5,419 nt of DNA, from NCBI GenBank assembly GCA_937983035.1, contig CALKAN010000152.1, positions 1 to 5,419 of the forward strand. The letters run 5' to 3'. A program made the translations under genes and the position numbers. The stretch is from an uncultured Paenibacillaceae bacterium (lineage in GTDB: Bacteria > Bacillota > Bacilli > Paenibacillales > CALAME01). Each line of letters starts with the position of its first letter. The stretch's first letter is position 1. This document shows, piece by piece, positions 1 to 5,419 of this stretch. Under the pieces are notes generated by a model that was not told the DNA's origin, ran no database searches, and was given only the letters and a program-made list of their open reading frames with translations.

Positions 1-39
1 CTGCTTCTGTCTGACAATTTCAATATCGTAAAAAGGTGA
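1..39 (+). CDS. Possible 3' end of an unidentified gene entering from the left
   Basis: From base 1, frame 1 is open for 12 codons (LLLSDNFNIVKR) and stops at TGA 37-39. The other two plus frames stop earlier. The stop lies 4 nt before a hairpin terminator that appears to work in both directions, which is the usual arrangement for the end of a convergent gene. Twelve residues are too few to name a family, and an open frame this short can occur by chance, so this rests mainly on position. Confidence 0.35.
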   Translation: MLLSDNFNIVKR

Positions 40-43
40 CATG

Positions 44-100
44 AAAAAAACCTCTTGACCGGCACTGCTTTGAGTGCAGTCCAGTCGAGAGGTTTTTTTT
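44..100. terminator. Long bidirectional hairpin terminator closing the minus-strand operon
   Basis: A 12-bp outer stem pairs AAAAAAACCTCT (44-55) with AGAGGTTTTTTT (88-99). The stem continues inward past a C-A mismatch through GACCGG/CCAGTC-type pairing with one wobble and one bulge. It ends in ACTGC (64-68) and GCAGT (76-80) around a 7-nt loop. T runs leave the stem on both strands (93-100 on plus, complement of 44-50 on minus), so it should terminate transcription from both sides. The stop codon of the EamA gene (99-101) lies inside the T tract, so gene end and terminator overlap. Confidence 0.88.
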
Positions 101-1007
101 ACTTCTGGCCGTCAGAATGAGCATGAATGCCGTCAAAATTGTTGACGACTCGCTTCGTTCTCCCTGTCATAAAAATTCCTGCGAATATAAACAACATGCC
201 GACAAGCAGCGACCAGCTGAGCGGTTCGTCTAACAGCAAATAACCCCACATGACCGCAAACGGCGGAACCAAATAAGTGACCAGCGTGACAAATTCAGCC
301 GAACCTCGCTGCAAGATCGAGTAATAAAGCAAATAAGCAATGCCTGAACCAAATACGCCAAGGCCGATGAGCGACGGCCAGATCGAAATGTCCAAAACCA
401 AATCCCAGCGCGGACGTTCCGTCAGCAGCATCCATATTCCTGCAAACAAGCCGCTGACCAGAAGCGTCATGAATGCTGTCAAATAAGGCGGAACCGACTG
501 CAAATGCTTCTTGCTGAGAAGAGCGCCGAATCCGTAGCAAATTGCCGACAACACCATCGCTCCTATGCCGATCGGATGCTGCACATGAAATGAAGCCCAA
601 TCGATGTCAACCAAAATGACAATGCCGATCAAGCCGCTCAGCACTCCTGCCCATGCCATTCGGTGAGAGGCCATACCGAAAAAAAGCACGCCTAAAATGA
701 CCGTCCACAAAGGCGTCGCAGCGTTCAATACTGATGTTAAACTGCTCGTCAAAAAATGCTCGCTGAAAGCAATCAGCGTCCAAGGAATCGCGCAATTGAT
801 CAGTCCAATCCCGGTCAATGCCAGCCAAGGAACTTGCCTCATTTTAAACTTTCCAGTGATGAGCAAACATAGAAATAAAATGAATGCGCCGCAAATGCAG
901 CGCATAAATGTCACTCCCCATGGTCCAAAGGCTTCCAGCAATACTTTGATGAAATAAAAAGAACCGCCCCATATGATGCTCAACAAGCCCAGCCATGCAT
1001 AGATCAT
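99..1007 (-). CDS. EamA-domain DMT-superfamily transporter, 10 TM
   Basis: A 302-residue inner-membrane protein with the twin EamA repeat architecture. Repeat 1 is about residues 4-133, starting WGGSFYFIK and including NAATPLWTVILGVLFFG at 95-111. Repeat 2 is about 147-281, including VTYLVPPFAVMWGYLLLDEPL. About ten hydrophobic segments are visible, and the tail from 282 is short and polar. The family exports or exchanges small metabolites such as amino acids, and the substrate cannot be read from sequence. The ATG is supported by AGAAGGT (1018-1024) 10 nt upstream. It starts 23 bp after the nagA stop with no terminator between, so it is probably the last gene of the amino-sugar operon. An amino-sugar or pathway-product role is only a guess from context. 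Family call strong, substrate unknown. Confidence 0.9.
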   Translation of the reverse strand: MIYAWLGLLSIIWGGSFYFIKVLLEAFGPWGVTFMRCICGAFILFLCLLITGKFKMRQVPWLALTGIGLINCAIPWTLIAFSEHFLTSSLTSVLNAATPLWTVILGVLFFGMASHRMAWAGVLSGLIGIVILVDIDWASFHVQHPIGIGAMVLSAICYGFGALLSKKHLQSVPPYLTAFMTLLVSGLFAGIWMLLTERPRWDLVLDISIWPSLIGLGVFGSGIAYLLYYSILQRGSAEFVTLVTYLVPPFAVMWGYLLLDEPLSWSLLVGMLFIFAGIFMTGRTKRVVNNFDGIHAHSDGQK

Positions 1008-1030
1008 CTGTGTGTCTACCTTCTTTGTCG

Positions 1031-2188
1031 TTATTTTTTGTACACGAGTTGTCCTGATTTGTAAGTTTCGCGAATGTTCACGTGACCATTGTCATGCGTG
1101 AACAGGACCAAATCCGCAGGCGCTCCTGCGCGGATGCCTTCTTGCATCGGCAAGCCCATGGATCGCGCCGGACGCACGGAAGACATTTCCCACGCATCAG
1201 CCAGATCCGCCAGCCCAGTCCGCGTCAAATGCTCAATCCCCCACGGAAGCATCTGAGCCGAACCGGCAAGGATCTTGTCATTCGAAGCAAGGTGAAGTTT
1301 GCCTGATTCATTCAGAATGACTTTTCCGCCGATATGCGTTTCGTATTCACCGGGCTTCATGCCGGCCAAATAGACGGCATCGCTGACAAGCAAAGCTTTT
1401 TCTTGTTTTACGGCCATGGCCACTTTCAACACCGATTCCGGCAAATGGAAGCCGTCGCCGATCAGACAAGTCCACAGATCGTCCTGTGCCAGCTGCTCCC
1501 ACAAATAATTCGGATGGCGAGGCAGCATGAGATGTGCGCCATTGCCGAAATGCGTGCTCATTCTCGCACCGGCAGCCACGGCTTCCCTGATTTGCTCCGG
1601 CGTTGCGGAAGAGTGGCCGATCGACACCGTTACGCCGGATTCAGAACATTTGCGGATAAATTCAGTCGAACCCGGCCATTCCGGCGACAGCGTAATGATT
1701 TTAATCCGTCCTTCCGCTGCCTCCTGCCATCTGCAAAACGCATCCCAATCCGGCGCCTGCACATACTGTTTGTCATGGGCGCCGCGAGGGCCGTCCTCTG
1801 CTGAAATAAACGGCCCTTCCACATGAATGCCTTGCACTGCCTGATCGGTGAGAGCGTCTTGCCGGCATTGTGCGGCAATCGCGGCGACTGCCTGCTCAAT
1901 CGCATCCACAGAGTTCGTAATGACCGTCGGATAGTAGGAGGTTACGCCCTGGCTGAAGATCACCTTCGTTGCTTCAATGACTAAACCGTCCGCGATTGGA
2001 AGCGTATTAAAGTCCATCCCTAAATACCCGTTGATTTGCAAATCAACTAATCCCGGCGCAACGATCGCGCTGCCCTCGCATTCGGATGAGGACAATGGCG
2101 TGACACGGCTGATTTTTCCAGCTTCAATCTCGATTTCAACCGGTTCATTCGTCCGGTAATGTATGCCCTTTATGATTAATTTGCTCAT
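1031..2188 (-). CDS. nagA: NagA-type N-acetylglucosamine-6-phosphate deacetylase (variant subfamily)
   Basis: A 385-residue cytoplasmic amidohydrolase-superfamily enzyme, normal length for NagA. It is expected to hydrolyse GlcNAc-6-P (or a related N-acetylamino-sugar phosphate) to amino-sugar phosphate plus acetate. Visible motifs: PGLVDLQINGYLG (45-57), metal-binding HVEGPF (122-127, Glu124), GHS (191-193, His192), STHFGNGAH (211-219, His213), GDGFH (244-248, His248), catalytic-type SDA (269-271, Asp270), LAGS (307-310), and the C-terminal SVRPARSMGL...GIRAGAPADLVLF signature (337-363). Metal and catalytic residues look intact. The THFGNGAH segment replaces the THLFNAM-like motif of classical NagA, which places it in a divergent branch whose substrate may differ. 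The ATG overlaps the upstream gene's TGA (ATGA), with GGGAG 6 nt before it, implying translational coupling. NagB lies two genes upstream in the same operon, supporting amino-sugar catabolism. Confidence 0.88.
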   Translation of the reverse strand: MSKLIIKGIHYRTNEPVEIEIEAGKISRVTPLSSSECEGSAIVAPGLVDLQINGYLGMDFNTLPIADGLVIEATKVIFSQGVTSYYPTVITNSVDAIEQAVAAIAAQCRQDALTDQAVQGIHVEGPFISAEDGPRGAHDKQYVQAPDWDAFCRWQEAAEGRIKIITLSPEWPGSTEFIRKCSESGVTVSIGHSSATPEQIREAVAAGARMSTHFGNGAHLMLPRHPNYLWEQLAQDDLWTCLIGDGFHLPESVLKVAMAVKQEKALLVSDAVYLAGMKPGEYETHIGGKVILNESGKLHLASNDKILAGSAQMLPWGIEHLTRTGLADLADAWEMSSVRPARSMGLPMQEGIRAGAPADLVLFTHDNGHVNIRETYKSGQLVYKK

Positions 2189-2199
2189 GATTCACTCCC
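2189..2199 (-). promoter_or_regulatory. Ribosome binding site of nagA inside the preceding gene
   Basis: The minus strand reads GGGAGTGAATC immediately before ATG 2188. GGGAG (2199-2195) is 6 nt from the start. The site lies within the last codons of the oxidoreductase, and the start and stop overlap as ATGA (2188-2185). Ribosomes finishing the upstream gene would re-initiate on nagA. The upstream amber codon stops ribosomes about 318 nt earlier, so nagA probably has to rely on this site for de novo initiation. Confidence 0.7.
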
Positions 2200-2502
2200 G
2201 CCAAACCGGTTGACAATTTTCACTTTCTCATCAGACATAATCGTATCGAGCGTAGCGTTCAAAATGTCTTCATGCTGAATGGAAGCTTCTTGCCCTTCCA
2301 ATCTGGCAAGAAAATCTTCTGTGATCGTGCGGGGCACTTCATCCAATTCAACCTTTTGCAGCTCTTCATTGTTCGTAACCAAAAACAGCAAGTCTTCCTT
2401 AGAAATAAGCGGGTCGCCTTCCAATCTCAATTCCGCGACGCCTTCCGTGCCCGTTACAAAGATGCGGCAATCTCCCCAAGTCCAGCTTTTCTCTGGATTG
2501 TA

Positions 2503-2505
2503 CTA
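2503..2505 (-). other. In-frame amber codon within the oxidoreductase
   Basis: The minus strand reads GCA GAC TAG TAC AAT CCA (Ala-Asp-stop-Tyr-Asn-Pro), with 105 further open, family-like codons before the natural TGA. No insertion or deletion is needed to restore the protein. A downstream TTG at 2430 could be taken as a start, and GGAAGG sits about 10 nt before it. However, it lies inside the conserved GTEGVAEL segment, so it is more likely just coding sequence. Confidence 0.9.
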
Positions 2506-3251
2506 GTCTGCATACAGCTGCGCCAAAATATTGCCTTCCATCTTCACCGTTAAGTTGGCCGTATCGTAAAAGTCCGGGTGCTCCGGCAAAATGTTTTTCG
2601 CCATATATCCGTCAATTTCGGCAACTTCTTGCCCGGTCAGCCAGCGGAGCAGGTCAAAGTCATGAATAAACAAGTCGATGACGATGCCTCCGTTTTGCGC
2701 TTTGGAAAAATGCCACAATGGGCGATTCTGAGGCGTTAAGCGATGCGGCTTGCGCATGGCGATGTTAACCACGTCTCCGAGCTTTCCGGATTTCATCATG
2801 TTTCTCAGCGTATAAATCGATGGACGGAAACGCTCTGTCAGCAGCATGCCAATCTGAATGTTGCCGCGGTCGATGACCGCTTTCAAACGATTGAAATCTT
2901 CACGATTCGTAACTGCCGGTTTATCCAGCATCACATGCTTGCCGTGTTTCTCACAAAGTTCAACGATGTCAATTTTTTCATTGTTAATGGCGGAAGTTCC
3001 AACGATCTTCACTGAATCATCCAGCAGCGCTTCTTTGTCGTCCACTAATGGAACGCCGAATTGATCCGCAATCGATTTCGCCAGTTTCTTGTTTTCTTCC
3101 TCATAGATTCCTGCACATTCGTGTCCCAGCTTCAGCATCTCATCAATGAAAATGCTGATATGAGCATGTTGACACCCAATGACTGAAAATTTATAACTCA
3201 TGACGATCCACTCCTATCAAAAAAATATTGCGTAGAAATCGATAACTGCAA

Positions 3252-4022
3252 TTACATGCCGTAAGCTTCTTTATCCGTATACAATGTGCAATCCGGATGC
3301 TTGCGCAAAATCGATGCAGGACACTCGGTCGTAATCGGGCCGTTCAGCGTTTTGTACACAGCTTCTTTCTTTGTCGGACCCGGCACCATGCAGTACAAGT
3401 GCTTGCCTGACATCAACGTCGGAATGGTCAGCGTCAATGCATGCGTCGGCACGTCATCTAAAGTCGGGAATGCGCCGTCGTTCACTTGCTGCTGCCTGCA
3501 AACGGCGTCTAGTTCCACCGGCTTGATCACTTCCGGGTCATCAAAGTCGGCGACAGGCGGATCATTGAAGGCAATATGGCCATTCTCGCCTATTCCCAGG
3601 CAGATGATGTCAATCGGCGCCTCTTGAATCAATTCTGTGTAGCGGCGAATTTCCTCCTCAGTCGAATCGTTCATTCCGATTAAATGCACTTCGCCGGGAT
3701 TTACTTTATCAAAAATGGCGTCTTTCAGAAATTGGCTGAAACGTTCTTTTGCTCCTGCCGGCAACCCGATGTATTCATCCATGTGAAAAGCCGTGATGCG
3801 CGACCAGTCAATGCCTTCCGCTTTTGTTAGGGCTTCCAAAAACTCGTTCTGAGACGGAGCCGCCGCAAATACCATGCGCACTTTGTCTTGCTTGCCAAGC
3901 AGCTCTCGAATTTTTGAAGCTGCATGCTCAGCCGCATCTTTCCCCATGGCTTCGCGGTTCTCATAAACTCTCACCTTTAATTGATCTCGCTGTTCCGTCA
4001 AGATCGGTTCAAATTGTGACAA
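3252..4022 (-). CDS. nagB: NagB-type glucosamine-6-phosphate deaminase (variant subfamily)
   Basis: A 256-residue cytoplasmic enzyme expected to isomerise and deaminate GlcN-6-P to fructose-6-P plus ammonia, the step after NagA. Conserved: FHMDEYIGL (79-87, Asp82 matching the catalytic base Asp72 of E. coli NagB), GIGENGHIAFNDPP (143-156, His149 matching His143), PTHALTLTIPTLMSG (192-206), and PGPTKKEAV (214-222, probable phosphate-contact Lys). Differences from the classical enzyme: Asn147 at the Asp141 position, Asp154 at the Glu148 position, and AAAPSQNEF (53-61) in place of the TGGTP-like loop. This is a recognisable paralogous branch, so the exact substrate is less certain than the fold. 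The start is TTG at 4022, chosen because a perfect AGGAGG lies 8 nt upstream and no in-frame ATG fits. It is the first gene of the operon. Confidence 0.87.
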   Translation of the reverse strand: MSQFEPILTEQRDQLKVRVYENREAMGKDAAEHAASKIRELLGKQDKVRMVFAAAPSQNEFLEALTKAEGIDWSRITAFHMDEYIGLPAGAKERFSQFLKDAIFDKVNPGEVHLIGMNDSTEEEIRRYTELIQEAPIDIICLGIGENGHIAFNDPPVADFDDPEVIKPVELDAVCRQQQVNDGAFPTLDDVPTHALTLTIPTLMSGKHLYCMVPGPTKKEAVYKTLNGPITTECPASILRKHPDCTLYTDKEAYGM

Positions 4023-4030
4023 TGCAAGTA

Positions 4031-4036
4031 CCTCCT
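4031..4036 (-). promoter_or_regulatory. Strong Shine-Dalgarno that fixes the TTG start of nagB
   Basis: The minus strand has AGGAGG followed by TACTTGCA (8 nt) and then TTG TCA CAA. A second TTG inside the spacer is out of frame. A perfect SD may compensate for the weak start codon. Confidence 0.85.
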
Positions 4037-4059
4037 AAGATCATTTTCATCCTACTATA

Positions 4060-4088
4060 ATGATATTTTTTCTGCGATAAAAAGACAA
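4060..4088 (-). promoter_or_regulatory. Predicted sigma-A promoter of the nagB operon
   Basis: On the minus strand, TTGTCT (4088-4083) and TATCAT (4065-4060) are separated by 17 bp. They match the -35 and -10 consensus at 4 of 6 and 5 of 6 positions, with an A/T-rich spacer. It lies about 40 bp before the nagB start. No other promoter-like element is needed for the four minus-strand genes. Prediction from pattern only. Confidence 0.6.
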
Positions 4089-4105
4089 GTCTATAAATAG
4101 TCTTT
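4081..4105. promoter_or_regulatory. Candidate operator: stacked short repeats over the nagB -35 region
   Basis: Overlapping symmetric elements are visible. AAAGAC (4081-4086) mirrors GTCTTT (4100-4105). AGACaaGTCT (4083-4092) abuts CTATaaATAG (4091-4100). AGTCT is repeated at 4088-4092 and 4099-4103, 11 bp apart, about one helical turn. The cluster covers the predicted -35 of nagB and sits upstream of the divergent promoter, where a local sugar-responsive regulator could bind. It does not clearly match the TGGTCTAGACCA-like NagR/DasR site, and no regulator gene is in the window. Confidence 0.4.
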
Positions 4106-4124
4106 AAATTCGTTATTTCGCAAG

Positions 4125-4153
4125 TTTTCACACGAGTGACACAATTTTATGAT
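4125..4153 (+). promoter_or_regulatory. Predicted sigma-A promoter of the divergent oxidoreductase
   Basis: TTTTCA (4125-4130), a 17-bp spacer and TATGAT (4148-4153) match the -35/-10 consensus at 4 and 5 of 6 positions. The spacer contains TCACacgaGTGA (4128-4139), a small inverted repeat that could be an operator. Transcription would begin near 4160. The leader would then be about 110 nt, and the farthest upstream in-frame ATG (4149) would fall inside the -10 box, so that ATG could not be the translation start. Confidence 0.55.
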
Positions 4154-4167
4154 ACGGTTTTATTGGT

Positions 4168-4187
4168 CATGTGTCCAAAATGACATG
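4168..4187 (+). repeat. Imperfect inverted repeat in the 5' leader of the divergent oxidoreductase
   Basis: CATGT (4168-4172) is mirrored by ACATG (4183-4187), and GTCAT (4166-4170) by ATGAC (4180-4184). It lies just downstream of the predicted transcription start, a common place for a repressor operator, or it could form a small leader hairpin. Arms are short, so chance is possible. Confidence 0.3.
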
Positions 4188-4271
4188 CAAAAAAGAGGAT
4201 TTGCGCGATCCGCAGGAGAAATAATCATTACTGACGCATATCTAGCAATGGATGAGAAAGGAAGGAACGAT

Positions 4272-5303
4272 ATGAGCAATCATGAATTGGGCATCGGCAT
4301 GATCGGCGCCGGCGGCATCGCAAGATTTAGACATGTGCCGGGATTAAAGCAAATCAAAGGCGTTCGTTTCGTCGCCGTTGCCAATCGCACGAAAACATCA
4401 TCGGAAAAAGCTGCGCGCGAGTTCGGATTCGAAAAGGCGTGCGACCATTGGAAACAAGTCATTGAAGATCCAGACGTAGACGCTGTTTTCATTTGCACTC
4501 AGCCTTATATGCACCGAGAAATGACGCTCTATGCGCTCGAACACGGCAAACATGTATTTTGTCAAGCACGGATGGCGCTTGATTTGGAAGACGCTCTGCA
4601 AATGAAAGCCGCGGATGAGAAGTCAAAATTAACGACGATGTTGTGCCCGCCTCCACATTACATGATCGTCGAACCGACCGTGCTTCGATATATCAACGAA
4701 GGCAAAATCGGCGAAATTCGCCATGTCAGCCTCATTCATGCCACGAACATGTTTTTAGATCCTGAGACGCCGCTGCACTGGAGACAACGTGCAGATTTGC
4801 AAGGAATCAATTTGCTCGATGTCGGGATTATGGCAGAAGTGCTGCAGAAGTGGTTCGGACCTGTGTCAACAGTCAACGCCATCGGAAAAACATGGGTTTT
4901 CGAACGGCCGTCAGATGCTGAAGGAAAGACTAAAGTCGACCTGCCAGACGCTGCAACTGTCATGGGCGAATTCGACAGCGGCGCAACTTTAACCTGCCTG
5001 TTCTCCGGAGGCGTTTACGGCGATGAGCCGCATATGACGATTTTCGGAAGCAAAGGAACGATAACTTGCTATGCAAATAAACCTGTCATCATCTTAAAAA
5101 ACGATGAAGGAGAAGCGACGACCCAAGTGCCTGAAAACGAACAAGGCAAGTGGATGGTCGAGGCGAATTTCATTCAGGCGGTTCGCGAAGGGCGCAAAGG
5201 CAGCCCCTCCTTCGATGACGGCATTCGCTATATGGCTTTTACCCAAGCCGTCACAGATTCGATCGCATCAGGCGGCAATCAAGTTCGGCTGTACAGAAGT
5301 TAA
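4272..5303 (+). CDS. Gfo/Idh/MocA-family oxidoreductase of the non-canonical 'CQARMA' type
   Basis: A 343-residue cytoplasmic protein with an N-terminal NAD(P)-binding Rossmann fold (IGMIGAGGIARFRH, residues 8-21; VAVANRT at 34-40) and a C-terminal alpha/beta sheet domain (about 125-340, with FGSKGTITCY at 258-267). The usual EKP motif is replaced by GKHVFCQARMA (92-102), so the catalytic Lys is absent. The DxGxH motif reads LDVGIMAEVL (182-191), with Met187 at the His position. It may therefore use other catalytic residues or a non-redox chemistry. The ATG at 4272 was chosen because AAGGAAGG (4258-4265) lies 6 nt upstream and the Rossmann fold follows at once; the frame is open back to 4149, but that extension has no family-like sequence and its ATG sits in the predicted -10 box. 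It diverges from the nagB operon, so a related sugar substrate is likely but unproven. Confidence 0.88.
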   Translation: MSNHELGIGMIGAGGIARFRHVPGLKQIKGVRFVAVANRTKTSSEKAAREFGFEKACDHWKQVIEDPDVDAVFICTQPYMHREMTLYALEHGKHVFCQARMALDLEDALQMKAADEKSKLTTMLCPPPHYMIVEPTVLRYINEGKIGEIRHVSLIHATNMFLDPETPLHWRQRADLQGINLLDVGIMAEVLQKWFGPVSTVNAIGKTWVFERPSDAEGKTKVDLPDAATVMGEFDSGATLTCLFSGGVYGDEPHMTIFGSKGTITCYANKPVIILKNDEGEATTQVPENEQGKWMVEANFIQAVREGRKGSPSFDDGIRYMAFTQAVTDSIASGGNQVRLYRS

Positions 5304-5307
5304 AAAC

Positions 5308-5351
5308 AGCCCCCGCTCAGCTCAGCAGCTTCAAGCGGGGGCTTTGTTTTT
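5308..5351. terminator. Strong bidirectional rho-independent terminator
   Basis: A perfect 10-bp GC-rich stem pairs AGCCCCCGCT (5308-5317) with AGCGGGGGCT (5334-5343) around a 16-nt loop that contains a small AGCT/AGCT pairing. TTTGTTTTT follows on the plus strand, and the minus strand leaves the stem into GTTTTT. It starts 5 nt after the TAA of the plus-strand oxidoreductase and would also terminate a gene arriving from the right. Confidence 0.93.
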
Positions 5352-5352
5352 G

Positions 5353-5419
5353 TCATCGAACAGCATGTTGCTCGAACAACATGATAAAAATCAGTTTCAT
5401 CGGCAACGCGCCTGCAAAT
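5353..5419 (-). CDS. Possible 3' end of an unidentified gene entering from the right
   Basis: On the minus strand, one frame is open from the window edge through 21 codons (ending MKLIFIMLFEQHAVR) to TGA at 5355-5353, 2 nt before the bidirectional terminator. The residues are rather hydrophobic, but too few to assign a family. The convergent layout mirrors the left edge. Another minus frame is also open here but runs through the terminator, so it is less likely. Confidence 0.3.
   Translation of the reverse strand, partial: FAGALPMKLIFIMLFEQHAVR
5364..5383. repeat. Short perfect hairpin with a flanking direct repeat
   Basis: CATGTTG (5364-5370) and CAACATG (5377-5383) form a 7-bp perfect inverted repeat with loop CTCGAA. 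A near-identical 12-mer also occurs twice, TCGAACAGCATG (5356-5367) and TCGAACAACATG (5372-5383), 16 bp apart. There is no T tract, so it is not a terminator by itself. It may simply be part of the neighbouring coding end. Confidence 0.4.

Larger units (their letters stand above)
2185..3201 (-). pseudogene. Gfo/Idh/MocA-family oxidoreductase interrupted by an in-frame TAG
   Basis: Codons 1-232 (3201-2506) and 234-338 (2502-2188) are in the same frame, separated only by TAG at 2503-2505. Together they make a 338-residue protein, the family's usual size. The N-terminal Rossmann fold begins FSVIGCQHAHI (residues 5-15). GKHVMLDKP (87-95) carries the usual catalytic Lys94, and GGIVIDLFIHDFDLLRWL (171-188) carries Asp176 and His180. 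After the stop the frame resumes with YNPEKSWTWGDCRIFVTGTEG, typical of the C-terminal sheet domain. The family normally has Trp after 'AD' at this point, so TGG to TAG is the simplest explanation. The start at 3201 has AGGAG 9 nt upstream and lies 50 bp after nagB. The truncated 232-residue product would lack part of the sheet domain and is probably non-functional. Alternatives are sequencing error, strain-specific nonsense, or readthrough. The substrate is unknown but is probably a sugar or sugar derivative used with the amino-sugar genes. Confidence 0.85.

Noticed and set aside
1334..1804. A 156-codon plus-strand open frame opposite nagA
   Set aside because: It is antisense to well-conserved nagA motifs, has no SD, and its translation is Arg/His/Cys-rich without any recognisable domain.
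2185..2430. Separate 81-residue gene starting at TTG 2430
   Set aside because: It is in the same frame as the upstream oxidoreductase, begins in the middle of a conserved GTEGVAEL segment, and is better explained as the downstream part of the interrupted gene.
3286..3627. A 113-codon plus-strand open frame opposite nagB
   Set aside because: It is a shadow of the nagB coding strand across its conserved GENGHIAFNDPP region, with no supporting start signals.
4056..4061. Perfect TATAAT on the plus strand as a -10 box
   Set aside because: No acceptable -35 hexamer lies 16-18 bp upstream. TTTTCA-17-TATGAT at 4125-4153 is a better promoter for the plus-strand gene.
4113..4128. CcpA cre-like element on the minus strand (TGAAAACTTGCGA)
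   Set aside because: The central CG and following T of the cre consensus are not matched, so it is probably just A/T-rich promoter sequence.
4149..4271. Forty-one-codon upstream extension of the plus-strand oxidoreductase from ATG 4149
   Set aside because: The ATG lies in the predicted -10 box, has no SD, and the extension shows no family-like sequence. ATG 4272 has AAGGAAGG and directly precedes the Rossmann fold.
1..5419. tRNA, rRNA, CRISPR, insertion sequence or attachment site
   Set aside because: No clover-leaf-like segment, regularly spaced repeats, transposase frame or terminal inverted repeats were seen on either strand.

Overview
The window reads as a compact piece of a low-to-moderate GC Gram-positive genome, most likely Bacillales and possibly Paenibacillaceae. 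Evidence: strong AGGAGG-type ribosome binding sites, a TTG start, sigma-A-like promoters, T-rich hairpin terminators, and abundant Gfo/Idh/MocA sugar oxidoreductases. The taxonomic call is an inference from style, not from a marker gene. Gene density is high; the longest stretch without a gene is the 249-bp divergent intergenic region at 4023-4271.

Layout. A four-gene minus-strand operon runs right to left from about 4060 to 44. Its order is a NagB-type glucosamine-6-phosphate deaminase (4022-3252, TTG start), a Gfo/Idh/MocA oxidoreductase (3201-2185) split by an in-frame TAG, a NagA-type N-acetylglucosamine-6-phosphate deacetylase (2188-1031) overlapping the previous gene by 4 nt, and an EamA/DMT 10-TM transporter (1007-99). 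It ends in a long, probably bidirectional hairpin terminator (44-100). On the plus strand, diverging from nagB, is a second and very different Gfo/Idh/MocA protein (4272-5303), closed by a strong bidirectional terminator (5308-5351). Both window edges carry what look like the last codons of genes converging on these terminators (1-39 plus, 5419-5353 minus).

How the genes fit together. NagA then NagB would convert N-acetylamino-sugar 6-phosphate to a ketose 6-phosphate plus acetate and ammonia. Both belong to non-canonical branches. NagA has THFGNGAH where the classical enzyme has THLFNAM-like residues. NagB has GENGHIAFNDPP in place of GNDGHIAFNEP, and lacks the classical TGGTP-like loop. Together with two redox proteins and a DMT transporter, and with no PTS component or kinase visible, this suggests a specialised catabolic or modifying route for an unusual amino sugar, rather than housekeeping GlcNAc use. 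That is inference. The most notable points are the amber codon in the operonic oxidoreductase, the divergent oxidoreductase lacking both usual catalytic residues (Lys of EKP, His of DxGxH), and the repeat-rich divergent promoter region.
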